DNA of 64,000 nt, from contig CALKEQ010000005.1 of NCBI GenBank assembly GCA_938084905.1, positions 1 through 64,000 on the forward strand. Reading direction: 5' to 3'. The translations under genes and the position numbers were made by a program. Positions 16,077 to 24,450 of this stretch are shown piece after piece. Under the pieces are notes generated by a model. The model ran no database searches and was not told the DNA's origin. It worked only from the letters and a program-made list of their open reading frames with translations. Source of the stretch: an uncultured bacterium. GTDB lineage: Bacteria > Desulfobacterota > Syntrophorhabdia > Syntrophorhabdales > JANXAF01. Numbering within the stretch: position 1 is the stretch's first letter; every line of letters starts with the position of its first letter.

Positions 16077-17172
16077 GGTCTTTTTTTACAACCTCAATAA
16101 CAGTTATCTCAGGAGGACAAAAGACCCTTACAGGTGGACCCCAGGTTCCAGTCCCCTTTGAAACGTAAAGGTGTGATCTTTCTCCAAGGATTTCATGCCC
16201 AGAAACGTATCTGAAAAAAATCCTCGTTATAAACTTAAATGGAAATATCTGTCCACCGTGGGTATGTCCGGAGAGCTGGATATCGAAATGCCCTATACTG
16301 CCCTCTGAAACGATAGGTCTATGTTTTAGAAGAATAACAAAATCTCCACCATCCAATCTTTTCAAAGCTTCAGTCTCCAAACCCAAATATGAGGAAGCAT
16401 CGTCCACACCAAAAATTGTTATTCCGTTTTTTATCCTTAAAGCCTCGTTAGTCAAAACTTTAAATCCTGATCTTCTTAAGAATTCTCTTGCACTTTTTAT
16501 TCCCGCATAATACTCGTGATTTCCCGTTACCGCATATTTGCCAAGGGGCGGTTGAATGGAGGAGAATAGATCTGCCAAGTTTTCTGTGTTACTTACGATA
16601 CTATCCACAAAATCTCCAGTGCAAACGAGAATGTGAGGGTTAAGTATCCCTATCTTATCTATGTATTTCTTCAACTCCTTTTCATTTACAAGAAGACCTA
16701 GATGGAGATCGCTTATTTGAACTATCCTTAGGGTCGTAAGGCCTTGGGGAAGCCTATCAGTAAGAATCGTTATCCTCTCTATTTTTAAATTGCGAGCCTC
16801 GAAAAAGCCGTAAACCACAAGGGAAAAAGCAAGAATGGAAGGCAAAAGAAATAGCCATCTTTGGGTTCGGCTAATCCATCTATTTGGAAAAAAAGCAGAT
16901 AAGATCCGAAGCATTTCAAAAAGCAAAGAAAAGCAAAAAAAGAGAAAGATGAATGCCATCCAGGTATAGCCAACGTAAGCGTAAATGGCCGCAATTCGTT
17001 CGTAACCGTTCTTTTCAAGCACCCGGACGAAAACTGGGGCCAGGATCATAAAAAGAAGAAATAGGAGGACACCTTCGGATATGGGGGTAGTAAGTCTAAA
17101 TCCGGATCTAAGCTTGATAAAAAAATAAACGTGTAGTAGCGTGTAGAGGGTGAAAAAAAGAGGCACAAACAT
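16072..17172 (-). CDS. Membrane-anchored metallophosphoesterase (YaeI/YkuE-like)
   Basis: 366 residues. About four membrane helices fill the first 125 residues, followed by a calcineurin-type phosphoesterase domain with all metal motifs: QISDLHLG (D-x-H), CTGDFVD (GD), TGNHEYY (GNHE), ILLKHRP and SGHTHGGQIFPF (GHTH). Relatives act on lipid-linked or nucleotide phosphates at the membrane, but the substrate here is unknown. GGGGAAA precedes the ATG. It is divergent from the kinase-like gene at 17200 and ends inside the promoter of the XRE regulator. Confidence 0.87.
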   Translation of the reverse strand: MFVPLFFTLYTLLHVYFFIKLRSGFRLTTPISEGVLLFLLFMILAPVFVRVLEKNGYERIAAIYAYVGYTWMAFIFLFFCFSLLFEMLRILSAFFPNRWISRTQRWLFLLPSILAFSLVVYGFFEARNLKIERITILTDRLPQGLTTLRIVQISDLHLGLLVNEKELKKYIDKIGILNPHILVCTGDFVDSIVSNTENLADLFSSIQPPLGKYAVTGNHEYYAGIKSAREFLRRSGFKVLTNEALRIKNGITIFGVDDASSYLGLETEALKRLDGGDFVILLKHRPIVSEGSIGHFDIQLSGHTHGGQIFPFKFITRIFFRYVSGHEILGERSHLYVSKGTGTWGPPVRVFCPPEITVIEVVKKDP

Positions 17173-17199
17173 TGAAATTTCCCCAATTTAGGACTAACA

Positions 17200-17763
17200 G
17201 TGGAAGATATTTACCATAAGAGTACGGTGATCAGGAATATTTTTCATATGGCTGGCTCTTTATTCCCAGTTTTCTACATACTCTTTGGAAAAACTTGCAC
17301 GCTTAAGTTGGTTCTTTCCTGTTTTTTCGCGGTTTCGGCCTTTGAACTTTTGCGGTTAAAAAATTACATTAGACCTAAATGGCTCAACCTTTTAATTAAA
17401 GAGGCAGAAAAGAAGAGACCGACAGGGAGCTTTTTCTTTCTTCTTTCTTGTCTAACCCTTACAATTTTCTTCGAGGAAAGGGTAGCGATTATGTCCATGT
17501 TTATCCTCTCCTTATCGGATCCCCTTGCGGCACTCGTTGGACAAAGAATCGGAAAGAAAAGGGTTATGGGAAAGTCCCTGGAAGGTTCATTCTCCTTTTT
17601 ACTTTTAAGCTGTGCCATTCTGTATTTGGGTGGAGAGGTCCTCATGAAAACGATTCTTGTTTCATTAATAGCCACCATTGTTGAGATTTTCTCCACAAAA
17701 TTGGACGATAACTTAACGGTTCCGTTAGTTACCGCAATCTCAATTCAGTACCTTACCTTTTGA
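17200..17763 (+). CDS. Dgk1/dolichol-kinase-like membrane protein (CTP-dependent lipid kinase family)
   Basis: 187 residues, about six membrane helices. The HMAGSLFPV start, the FELLRL segment and SLSDPLAALVGQRIGKKRVMGKSLEGS match the SEC59/VTE5/Dgk1 family, whose members phosphorylate dolichol, phytol or diacylglycerol with CTP. Later LDDNLTVPLV is also typical. It starts with GTG behind a weak AGGA. The gene stands alone between a divergent phosphoesterase and a convergent methyltransferase, whose end it overlaps by 11 bases. A role in salvage of an isoprenoid alcohol or lipid phosphorylation is likely but the substrate is open. Confidence 0.75.
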   Translation: MEDIYHKSTVIRNIFHMAGSLFPVFYILFGKTCTLKLVLSCFFAVSAFELLRLKNYIRPKWLNLLIKEAEKKRPTGSFFFLLSCLTLTIFFEERVAIMSMFILSLSDPLAALVGQRIGKKRVMGKSLEGSFSFLLLSCAILYLGGEVLMKTILVSLIATIVEIFSTKLDDNLTVPLVTAISIQYLTF

Positions 17764-18934
17764 AACATTGGAGGAAAAAACACTTGAGATACTCTCCTTC
17801 CATAAACGGAAGGGGGACAGGATGGTCTATTCCATGTGTATATGTTTCGAGAATTCTAAACAAGGATTTCGTGCCTGAGGCAACTTCCACAAGTAGGTGT
17901 CGAAACTCCTCTAAACCAAGATGATAGGAACATGAGCAAGTAACAAGGATACCTCCATTGACGAGAAGTTCCATCGCTTTTCTGTTGATGTACTTGTATC
18001 CTGTAAGGCCCCTTTCCTTCTTTTTTCTATCTTTTATAAAAGCTGGGGGGTCCAAAACAATAGCGTCGTATTGACGTGAGTGATCTTTAAATAGCTTTTT
18101 CACATCCATCTTTATCGTTTCCAAATTGTCCGTTCTGAATCCGTTAAGTTTCACATTTTCCTTTGAAAGCTCAAGAGCATCTGCGGATGTATCCACATTC
18201 ACCACACTTTTTGCTCCACCAGCGAAGGCGTAAACGGTGAACCCTCCAGTGTAAGAAAAGCAGTTGAGAACATGAGCATCTTTAGTGTACTTTTTGAATG
18301 CCATTCTTTTATCTCTCTGATCCAAAAAGAATCCGGTTTTCTGACCCCTTCTAACATCAACTAGAAAATAAAGACCATTCTCCTTGATCTTTATAAGATC
18401 AGGTATCTTTCCGACGAGTACACCGCTTTTCTCCTCAGGTTTTTCGTCTTGACTCGTATATATCTCAGACCTCTCATATATACCTTTCGGTCTAACGACC
18501 TCTTGAAGAGCATCTATCACTTTTTCCCTCCAACGGTCCATCCCTTTTGTATGAAATTGAACGACAAGATAATCCGCGTATTTGTCAACGACCAGTCCAG
18601 GGAGGGAATCGCCTTCACCATTTACAAGCCTGTAAGAATCTGTCCCAGTGTTTTCCACGTACCTTCTTCTTAAGGAGAGAGCGGCCCTTATTCTCCTTTT
18701 GAAGAAATCAGCATCTATCCTCTCATCTTCCTCGTATCCCCATATTCTTACCGAGATCTGTGAATAGGAGTTGAAATAACCTGTAGCCAGAAACTTTCCC
18801 CTTTCATCTATCAGTCTAACTGGCTCACCTGGTTTCAAACCTTCCGGCACATAAACGAGTGCTTTTGAGAAGACCCATGGGTGTCTTCCAACTATGGGCC
18901 CTATCTTTTCCTTTTTCACAACGAGAGGGACCAT
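17753..18934 (-). CDS. rlmI: RlmI-type SAM-dependent rRNA (cytosine-C5) methyltransferase
   Basis: 393 residues: an N-terminal PUA domain (about 1-75, GRHPWVFSKALVYVPEGLKPGEPV), a linker with EKSGVLVGK, then a Rossmann methyltransferase with LNCFSYTGGFTVYA (SAM site), VNVDTSADALELSKEN, LDPPAFIK and CSCSYH, whose Cys is the usual nucleophile. Family enzymes methylate a cytosine of 23S rRNA. It begins immediately after the mogA stop and is the last gene of the Moco transcript, though its function is unrelated. The exact rRNA position cannot be told from sequence. Confidence 0.85.
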   Translation of the reverse strand: MVPLVVKKEKIGPIVGRHPWVFSKALVYVPEGLKPGEPVRLIDERGKFLATGYFNSYSQISVRIWGYEEDERIDADFFKRRIRAALSLRRRYVENTGTDSYRLVNGEGDSLPGLVVDKYADYLVVQFHTKGMDRWREKVIDALQEVVRPKGIYERSEIYTSQDEKPEEKSGVLVGKIPDLIKIKENGLYFLVDVRRGQKTGFFLDQRDKRMAFKKYTKDAHVLNCFSYTGGFTVYAFAGGAKSVVNVDTSADALELSKENVKLNGFRTDNLETIKMDVKKLFKDHSRQYDAIVLDPPAFIKDRKKKERGLTGYKYINRKAMELLVNGGILVTCSCSYHLGLEEFRHLLVEVASGTKSLFRILETYTHGIDHPVPLPFMEGEYLKCFFLQCFKR

Positions 18935-19432
18935 CTATTCAGGATATTGGCCGCACTCTTCTTCGGACCCCTTAAGTTTTGAGAGAGTGTGGTCTAAGGC
19001 AGGCATAATAAATGAGAGACATTCAACGGCTGCCTTTGGACTTCCCGGCAAATTTATAATCAAACTTTTCCCCCTTATGCCGCATACGCCTCTTGAGATA
19101 ATTCCGTGGGGGGTTATTTTATAACTTTCTACCCTCATTATCTCCGAGAAACCTGGAAGTTCCTTTTCTATGACTTTCCTCGTGGCTTCAGGAGTGACGT
19201 CTCTCGGGGTCACTCCCGTTCCGCCAGTAGTAATCACCAAATCCACGCCAATTTTGTCCGTGAGCTTTTTTATTGCCTCAGAAATAATCTCCTCTTCGTC
19301 AGGCAAAATAAGCATCTCTTTAATCTCGTATTGATCTTTAAGAAGTTCCTTGACTGAAGGTCCACTTAAATCCTTCCGCTCTCCTTTTGCTCCTCTGTCA
19401 CTTATTGTCAGTATTGCGCAGGTGTACCTCAT
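18935..19432 (-). CDS. mogA: Molybdopterin adenylyltransferase (MogA/MoaB family)
   Basis: 165 residues with the family opening AILTISDRGAKGERKDLSGP, the central ITTGGTGVTPRDVTPEATR and INLPGSPKAAVECL. It activates molybdopterin as the AMP derivative ahead of Mo insertion by MoeA. It overlaps the MOSC gene by four bases (ATGA-type) and is followed directly by rlmI. No separate moaB is in the window, so this gene probably supplies the adenylyltransferase. Confidence 0.9.
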   Translation of the reverse strand: MRYTCAILTISDRGAKGERKDLSGPSVKELLKDQYEIKEMLILPDEEEIISEAIKKLTDKIGVDLVITTGGTGVTPRDVTPEATRKVIEKELPGFSEIMRVESYKITPHGIISRGVCGIRGKSLIINLPGSPKAAVECLSFIMPALDHTLSKLKGSEEECGQYPE

Positions 19433-19869
19433 TCGAGTAACTCTATCTCATCACCAACTCTTATTTCCCCTTCTTCCAGAACCTCGGCAAAGATCCCCTC
19501 TTTAGGCATGATACAATCTCCAGTCTGGTAATAGATCGCGCACCTTTCATGACACTCCTTACCGATCTGAGATATTCTCAAAATCACCCCATTCCCAACT
19601 CTAAGTATTTTCCCTTCTGTGAGAGATTCACCATCAAGGCCTTCAAAAGTTATGTTCTCGGCAAAGTCCCCAGGACCCACATCTAGTCCTTGGGCCTTCA
19701 TTTTCTCTATACTCGCAATGGAAAGTAAGCTCACCTGTCTGTGCATGAACCCGAAGTGTCCATCTCCTTTTAAGCCTTTTCCTTTTTCAACCTTCGCATA
19801 TCCCACGTTCCTCTTTTTCTCTCCCCTTTCTTCGCTTATGTTTACAGAAACTACCCTTCCCTTTTTCAT
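19429..19869 (-). CDS. MOSC-domain protein
   Basis: 146 residues forming a stand-alone MOSC domain: FMHRQVSLLSIASIEKM, GDFAENITFEGLD, LRISQIGKECHERCAIY with a conserved Cys that may carry sulfur, and MPKEGIFAEVLEEGEIRVGDE. MOSC proteins bind Moco or deliver sulfur to it. Lying among moaC, mogA and moeA, it may help make the sulfurated cofactor that xanthine-dehydrogenase-type enzymes such as the hydroxylase at 7611-11070 need. That link is inference. It overlaps both neighbours by four bases. Confidence 0.87.
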   Translation of the reverse strand: MKKGRVVSVNISEERGEKKRNVGYAKVEKGKGLKGDGHFGFMHRQVSLLSIASIEKMKAQGLDVGPGDFAENITFEGLDGESLTEGKILRVGNGVILRISQIGKECHERCAIYYQTGDCIMPKEGIFAEVLEEGEIRVGDEIELLE

Positions 19870-20336
19870 CTTACAAACCTCCCACTTTTCCCACCTTCCT
19901 TTTCCAGAAGATAGAAGGGCCCCAATTCTATCCTTTTATCTACAGCCTTAAGCATGTCATAAACGGTAAGCGCTGCTGCAATTACAGCAGTAAGCGACTC
20001 CATCTCCACACCTGTTTTTCCCTCGGCCTTAACTAGGCTCTCAAGCTCGAGAGTGCAATCCTTATCGTTATACTCAAATCTAATATCAATGTGAGAAAGG
20101 AAAAGAGGATGGCAAAGGGGAACAATTTCGTGCGTTTTTTTTGCTGCCATAATACCCGCAAGCTTTGCGGTGTTCAATATATCACCCTTTGGCCCCTCCC
20201 CTTTTTTTAGGATCTGGTACACATCAGGCGACATTTTTACACATCCAAAAGCCCTTGCAATCCTCTGGGTCACCTCTTTTTCGCTTACATCCACCATTTT
20301 TGCCTTTCCATCCTTATCAAGGTGCGTAAGTTCCAA
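19866..20336 (-). CDS. moaC: Cyclic pyranopterin monophosphate synthase MoaC
   Basis: About 156 residues. It opens ELTHLDKDGKAKMVDVSEK and contains GDILNTAKLAGIMAAKKTHEIVPLCHPL split by the usual Lys, and KTGVEMESLTAV, all MoaC signatures. It converts the MoaA product to cyclic pyranopterin monophosphate. Two TTG codons could be the start (20348 or 20336). The second gives the usual family N-terminus and has GGGGGT at a suitable distance, so it is used here. It is placed right after moaA, its pathway partner. Confidence 0.9.
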   Translation of the reverse strand: MELTHLDKDGKAKMVDVSEKEVTQRIARAFGCVKMSPDVYQILKKGEGPKGDILNTAKLAGIMAAKKTHEIVPLCHPLFLSHIDIRFEYNDKDCTLELESLVKAEGKTGVEMESLTAVIAAALTVYDMLKAVDKRIELGPFYLLEKEGGKSGRFVR

Positions 20337-20337
20337 A

Positions 20338-21312
20338 CTAACCCCCAATGTGTCTAAGATTCATCTGACATTTTTTTATCTGTCCACGTTCATCTTTTTT
20401 TTCTGGCTTCTCCCTTACAGCCTTGATTACTAGTTCTTCTATTTCCCTATCAGAGGATCCTCTTCTCATCAACCCTTTGAGATCGTACTCCACGTCTGAG
20501 AAAAGACAGGGCTTGATCTTGCCCTCAGAGGTGAGCCTAATTCTGTTACACTCGCTGCAAATATGGGTGGAAAGAGGACTTATAAAACCTATCTTTCCCT
20601 TCCCCCCCGTAATCCGGTACACAACTGCCGGTCCTTTCTCGGAAGACGAATCTCTTTCAATTTCAAAAAACTCTTCTATCCGTTTTTTTAATGACTCTGA
20701 AGAGACAACCCTCTTTTCGTCCCAAAAACCCTTCTCTCCAAATGGCATAAATTCTATAAATCGTACTTCCACATCCAAATTCCTTGCAAGATTCACAAAG
20801 TCAAAAATTTCATCGTCATTTATTCCTCTCATGATGACCGTGTTGATCTTCACTGGCTTAAGTCCTGTAGTTAGAGCCTTTTCTATACCCCTTATCACCC
20901 TGTCGATCTCGTCGAATCCAGTTATGTACCTGAAACGTTCCCTTCTTAGTGTGTCGAGACTAACATTTACCCTCTTTAATCCCGCATCTTTGAGTGTTTC
21001 TACCTTTTCTTCAAGGAGTACACCGTTTGTTGTCAGGCTTACGTCTTCTATTCCATCAATTGAGGTTATGCTCCTTATTAGGTATTCTACCCCTTTTCTC
21101 AGTAAAGGCTCACCACCTGTCAGTCTTACCTTCCTTATACCCAGACCTGCACAAATGGTTACAAATCTTATGATTTCTTCGTACGAGAGAATCTCATTGT
21201 GGGGTATAAACGGAAAATAACCGTCCACGCAGTACCTACATCTCAGATTGCACCTGTCTGTAACAGACACTCTTAGGTAATTTATTGGCCTCCTAAACCT
21301 ATCCGTTAACAT
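20338..21312 (-). CDS. moaA: GTP 3',8-cyclase MoaA (radical SAM)
   Basis: 324 residues. The radical SAM cluster motif is DRCNLRCRYC (C-x3-C-x2-C), followed by LTGGEPLLRKG. The C-terminal second cluster is CSECNRIRLTSEGKIKPCLF, and the chain ends in GG, the double-glycine tail needed for activity. It makes 3',8-cyclo-GTP, the first step of Moco synthesis. It overlaps the MoeA fusion gene by 14 bases and is followed directly by moaC. Confidence 0.94.
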   Translation of the reverse strand: MLTDRFRRPINYLRVSVTDRCNLRCRYCVDGYFPFIPHNEILSYEEIIRFVTICAGLGIRKVRLTGGEPLLRKGVEYLIRSITSIDGIEDVSLTTNGVLLEEKVETLKDAGLKRVNVSLDTLRRERFRYITGFDEIDRVIRGIEKALTTGLKPVKINTVIMRGINDDEIFDFVNLARNLDVEVRFIEFMPFGEKGFWDEKRVVSSESLKKRIEEFFEIERDSSSEKGPAVVYRITGGKGKIGFISPLSTHICSECNRIRLTSEGKIKPCLFSDVEYDLKGLMRRGSSDREIEELVIKAVREKPEKKDERGQIKKCQMNLRHIGG

Positions 21313-23206
21313 ACTTTATCCTTCCTGTCTCGCTGGTATTGTAACCCCCAAAAGATTCCAGTTTTTTTCTGAACTCATCTGAAGTGATTATACCATATAA
21401 GATGCGGAACTTCTCATCTTCCACGAAGCTCTCTGAAACAACAAGATCAAAGTCTTCCTCAGCAAGGGGTATGAAATCTAGGTCAAACAATTTTGCAACG
21501 CTGTAGATGGTTATCCCACAGTCTGCTACAGATTCCTTGATCATTATTCCAACTCTTGTATGAGATGGTTCTTCCCTTTCGTAACCGTCTATTCTGCACC
21601 TCTCAATTCCCTTCTCCACAAGTAGTAAGTCAAAGAGGATACGGGTTCCAGAGCCGTGTTGACGATTCACAAATTTTACTCCCGGGTTTGCTATGTCCTC
21701 TATTTTTCTTATAGATTTAGGATTTCCTTTTTTTACAGCGATGCCTATGATTCTCTTCGCTATGTGTATTAATCGCCACTTCTGTTGGGCCAGATACTTT
21801 TTAAGAATCGGAAGATTATAAATTTTCTCGTCCGGATCGAGTATATGGGTCGTCGCAAGATGTGTGACTCCTTTTTTCAAAGCCAAAATACCCCCGAGAC
21901 TTCCGGTTTGTACGGTCACAAGATCCATTTTCGCGTTCACATCCTTAACCATCTGCCGAAGGAGGGAAAGAGACATATCGTGACTTCCAACCATACTTAT
22001 CCTATTTTTGATGAAACTTCTCTCTCTTATGAGTTCGCAGAGAACCTCTTCGTCCTCGTCGAAACCTTCTTTGTTTCTAGGAACCCTTATTATTCCGTCT
22101 GAATAGGATACGGAGGAGATTAGACTGGCTCCCCTTGGAAGGGGGATAGCGTAAATTTTTTCGTCTCTTTCTACAAGACTGACCCTGATCAATTCCTCCA
22201 CTCCCATCTTAGATGGAATTTTGTACGCAACCCGGACAGAAAGGAATTCCTTTTTCAGATCTGTTCCAACAAGGGCGTGGTAAAAGGGAACGACAAATTC
22301 TCTGAAACAGAAAATGGCACTGACAGGGTAACCGGGGATTCCGAATATTGGCTTATTGGCCACTTTTCCAAAAAGAAAAGGCTTTCCTGGCATCATTGAG
22401 ATTCCGTGAAAGAAAAGCTCACCCATTTTTCTCACTACTTTTTCTGTGAAATCTTCTGTCCCTGCGCTGGTTCCAGCATTGATGATAAAGGCATCAGCAT
22501 CCGCTATAAACTTTTGCAGCAGTTCCTCTACTTCTCTTTCGCTTCTGGCTATCTCAGTTTTTTTCACGTCAAAACCGAGTTCCTCCGCGAGCGAGCTGAG
22601 AACGTAGGAGTTAAAATCTAGTACGTAACCCCTTTTTCCTATTTTTTCGCTTTCCTCATAGGGATCTATTAGCTCTTTTCCAGTCGGGATTATGACAAGT
22701 TTCGGCTTTCTCAAAACATGTACGTGAGTAATTCCCGAGGACAAAAGGAGGCCAATGTCGTAAGGAGTAATTCGGTGGTGCCCAGGCAGTAAGAGATCTC
22801 CTTCTATAGTATCCTCACCAACCATCCTCACGTTTTGCCATAGATTTGCAGGCCTTCTTATGCGTATATAATTCTCGTCCTCCTCAACCTCTTCAACCAT
22901 TATAACAGCATCCTTACCCTCGGGGAGAGGGGTGCCGGTACTAACAGGAATAGCATCAGTAAATTTCTCGAGGCTAATTGGGTTTGCTAAATCCGCATTT
23001 TGAGTTTTTTCCGATTCTACAGCATAACCATCCATGGCAGATAAAAGATGGGATGGATTTGAAATAAATGCGTAGACGGGTCTTGAGAGTATTCTTCCAG
23101 ATGCATCTGAAACAGAAACGAACTCTTCCTCACTAATCCTTCGAGTAGATTCCAAAATCAGTTTTTGTGCCTCCTCTCTAGATATGGTGCTCAAATACCT
23201 TTTCAT
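21299..23206 (-). CDS. MoeA fused to a C-terminal periplasmic-binding-protein-like domain
   Basis: 635 residues. Residues 1-400 form a MoeA molybdenum-insertion domain (LLSAMDGYAVES, PTGKELIDP, INAGTSAGTEDFTEKVV, HGISMMPGKPFLFG). Residues about 405-630 form a substrate-binding-like domain (MVGSHDMSLSLL, RQHGSGTRILFDLLL, ESVADCGITIYSVA) of the kind also seen attached to ModE or LysR proteins. The second domain probably binds molybdate, tungstate or a cofactor intermediate. It is directly upstream of moaA and overlaps the stand-alone moeA by four bases, so two MoeA types are co-expressed, perhaps one per metal. Confidence 0.88.
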   Translation of the reverse strand: MKRYLSTISREEAQKLILESTRRISEEEFVSVSDASGRILSRPVYAFISNPSHLLSAMDGYAVESEKTQNADLANPISLEKFTDAIPVSTGTPLPEGKDAVIMVEEVEEDENYIRIRRPANLWQNVRMVGEDTIEGDLLLPGHHRITPYDIGLLLSSGITHVHVLRKPKLVIIPTGKELIDPYEESEKIGKRGYVLDFNSYVLSSLAEELGFDVKKTEIARSEREVEELLQKFIADADAFIINAGTSAGTEDFTEKVVRKMGELFFHGISMMPGKPFLFGKVANKPIFGIPGYPVSAIFCFREFVVPFYHALVGTDLKKEFLSVRVAYKIPSKMGVEELIRVSLVERDEKIYAIPLPRGASLISSVSYSDGIIRVPRNKEGFDEDEEVLCELIRERSFIKNRISMVGSHDMSLSLLRQMVKDVNAKMDLVTVQTGSLGGILALKKGVTHLATTHILDPDEKIYNLPILKKYLAQQKWRLIHIAKRIIGIAVKKGNPKSIRKIEDIANPGVKFVNRQHGSGTRILFDLLLVEKGIERCRIDGYEREEPSHTRVGIMIKESVADCGITIYSVAKLFDLDFIPLAEEDFDLVVSESFVEDEKFRILYGIITSDEFRKKLESFGGYNTSETGRIKYVNG

Positions 23207-24450
23207 ATCTCGTAAAGGTACACCTTTACTTCCTCTCCTTTCTCATGTCCCTCTTTACTTTCATCCACAGCCAAGTAACCAGAGCTTCGGGTAAGCACGG
23301 CAACGCTGGCAGACTTTGCAAATACCGGATGAACAAACACATTCTTTCCTTCCACTTCTACCCTAACGTTTACGTACTCCTCTACGCCGTAAGTGGAGGG
23401 AACGTTCGTTGTTAGGATCCCATAAATAGATTTGCTCCTTTTTTCCCTCTCTCCCGCTAACTTGTGAAAGAGGGGTAGAACGAATCTATGGGCAACTATT
23501 AGGCATGAGAGGGGATGTCCTGGCAAACCGAAAATGGGTCTATTCCAGATAAGTCCAAAAAAAAATGGTTTTCCCGGTCTTATGTTGACTCCATGGAAAA
23601 AGAGGTCCCCTCCTAGTTCTTTGACAGCCTCAACGATCATATCCCTTTCTCCTTTTGAACTCCCGCCACTTATTATTAGAATGTCGCTTTCTTTAATCAA
23701 AGTCAGCTTCTCCATCAAATCTTCTATATTATCCGTAGATATTCCAGCATAGGTAGTTTCACCGCCGAGCTTTCGAAATAGGCTTATGAGTGCATACCCG
23801 TTCACATCCCTTACCTTTCCGCTATCAGCTTTCTCTTGAGGAGGAATTATCTCATCCCCTGTTGAAACAATACCAACCTTAGGCCTTTTTTTAACTCTAA
23901 GTTCTGTTACGCCAAGGGCTGCAAGAACACCAACGTCAAAAGGAGATATCCTTTTTCCCTTGGTGAGCACAAGCTCCCCTTTTTTCACATCCTCACCTTT
24001 GAAGATCACGTTCTCACCCTTGTACACAGGTCTTAAGATCTCAACAAAATCTCCCGTTTCCCTTGCAAACTCCTGCATAACCACACTATCTGCACCGTCA
24101 GGAATTAATGCACCAGTATTCGCATATACACATTCCCCCCTACCGAGAACCAATTTTGGCAATTCCCCGACTCGTACTGTCCCTTTTTTTGTTAGGATGA
24201 TAGGATTATTTTCTGACGCTCCGATCGAGTCTTTGAAAGAGACTGCGTAGCCGTCAACAAGTGACCGATCGAAGTAAGGAAGGTCCTCCGGTGAAAATAT
24301 ATCCTCAGCAAGAACCCTTCCTACAGATTCCTCGATCCTAACAGATTCGGAATCAAGCTCGATTTCGTAGGAATCTATAATTTCCCGAGCACGGGAAGCA
24401 CTTATAGTGGTCAAAAAATCGAGCCTTTTCCTATGAACAGTACTCTTCAT
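23203..24450 (-). CDS. moeA: Molybdopterin molybdenumtransferase MoeA
   Basis: 415 residues with MoeA features: DLPYFDRSLVDGYAV, GALIPDGADSVVMQE, ISPFDVGVLAALG, VGIVSTGDEIIPP, ISGGSSKGERDMI, HGVNIRPGKPFFFG and a C-terminal beta-rich domain. It inserts molybdate into adenylylated molybdopterin. It overlaps the upstream radical SAM gene by 20 bases and the MoeA fusion downstream by four. Being one of two MoeA-type proteins here, it could be specific for Mo or W. The sequence does not decide which. Confidence 0.92.
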   Translation of the reverse strand: MKSTVHRKRLDFLTTISASRAREIIDSYEIELDSESVRIEESVGRVLAEDIFSPEDLPYFDRSLVDGYAVSFKDSIGASENNPIILTKKGTVRVGELPKLVLGRGECVYANTGALIPDGADSVVMQEFARETGDFVEILRPVYKGENVIFKGEDVKKGELVLTKGKRISPFDVGVLAALGVTELRVKKRPKVGIVSTGDEIIPPQEKADSGKVRDVNGYALISLFRKLGGETTYAGISTDNIEDLMEKLTLIKESDILIISGGSSKGERDMIVEAVKELGGDLFFHGVNIRPGKPFFFGLIWNRPIFGLPGHPLSCLIVAHRFVLPLFHKLAGEREKRSKSIYGILTTNVPSTYGVEEYVNVRVEVEGKNVFVHPVFAKSASVAVLTRSSGYLAVDESKEGHEKGEEVKVYLYEI

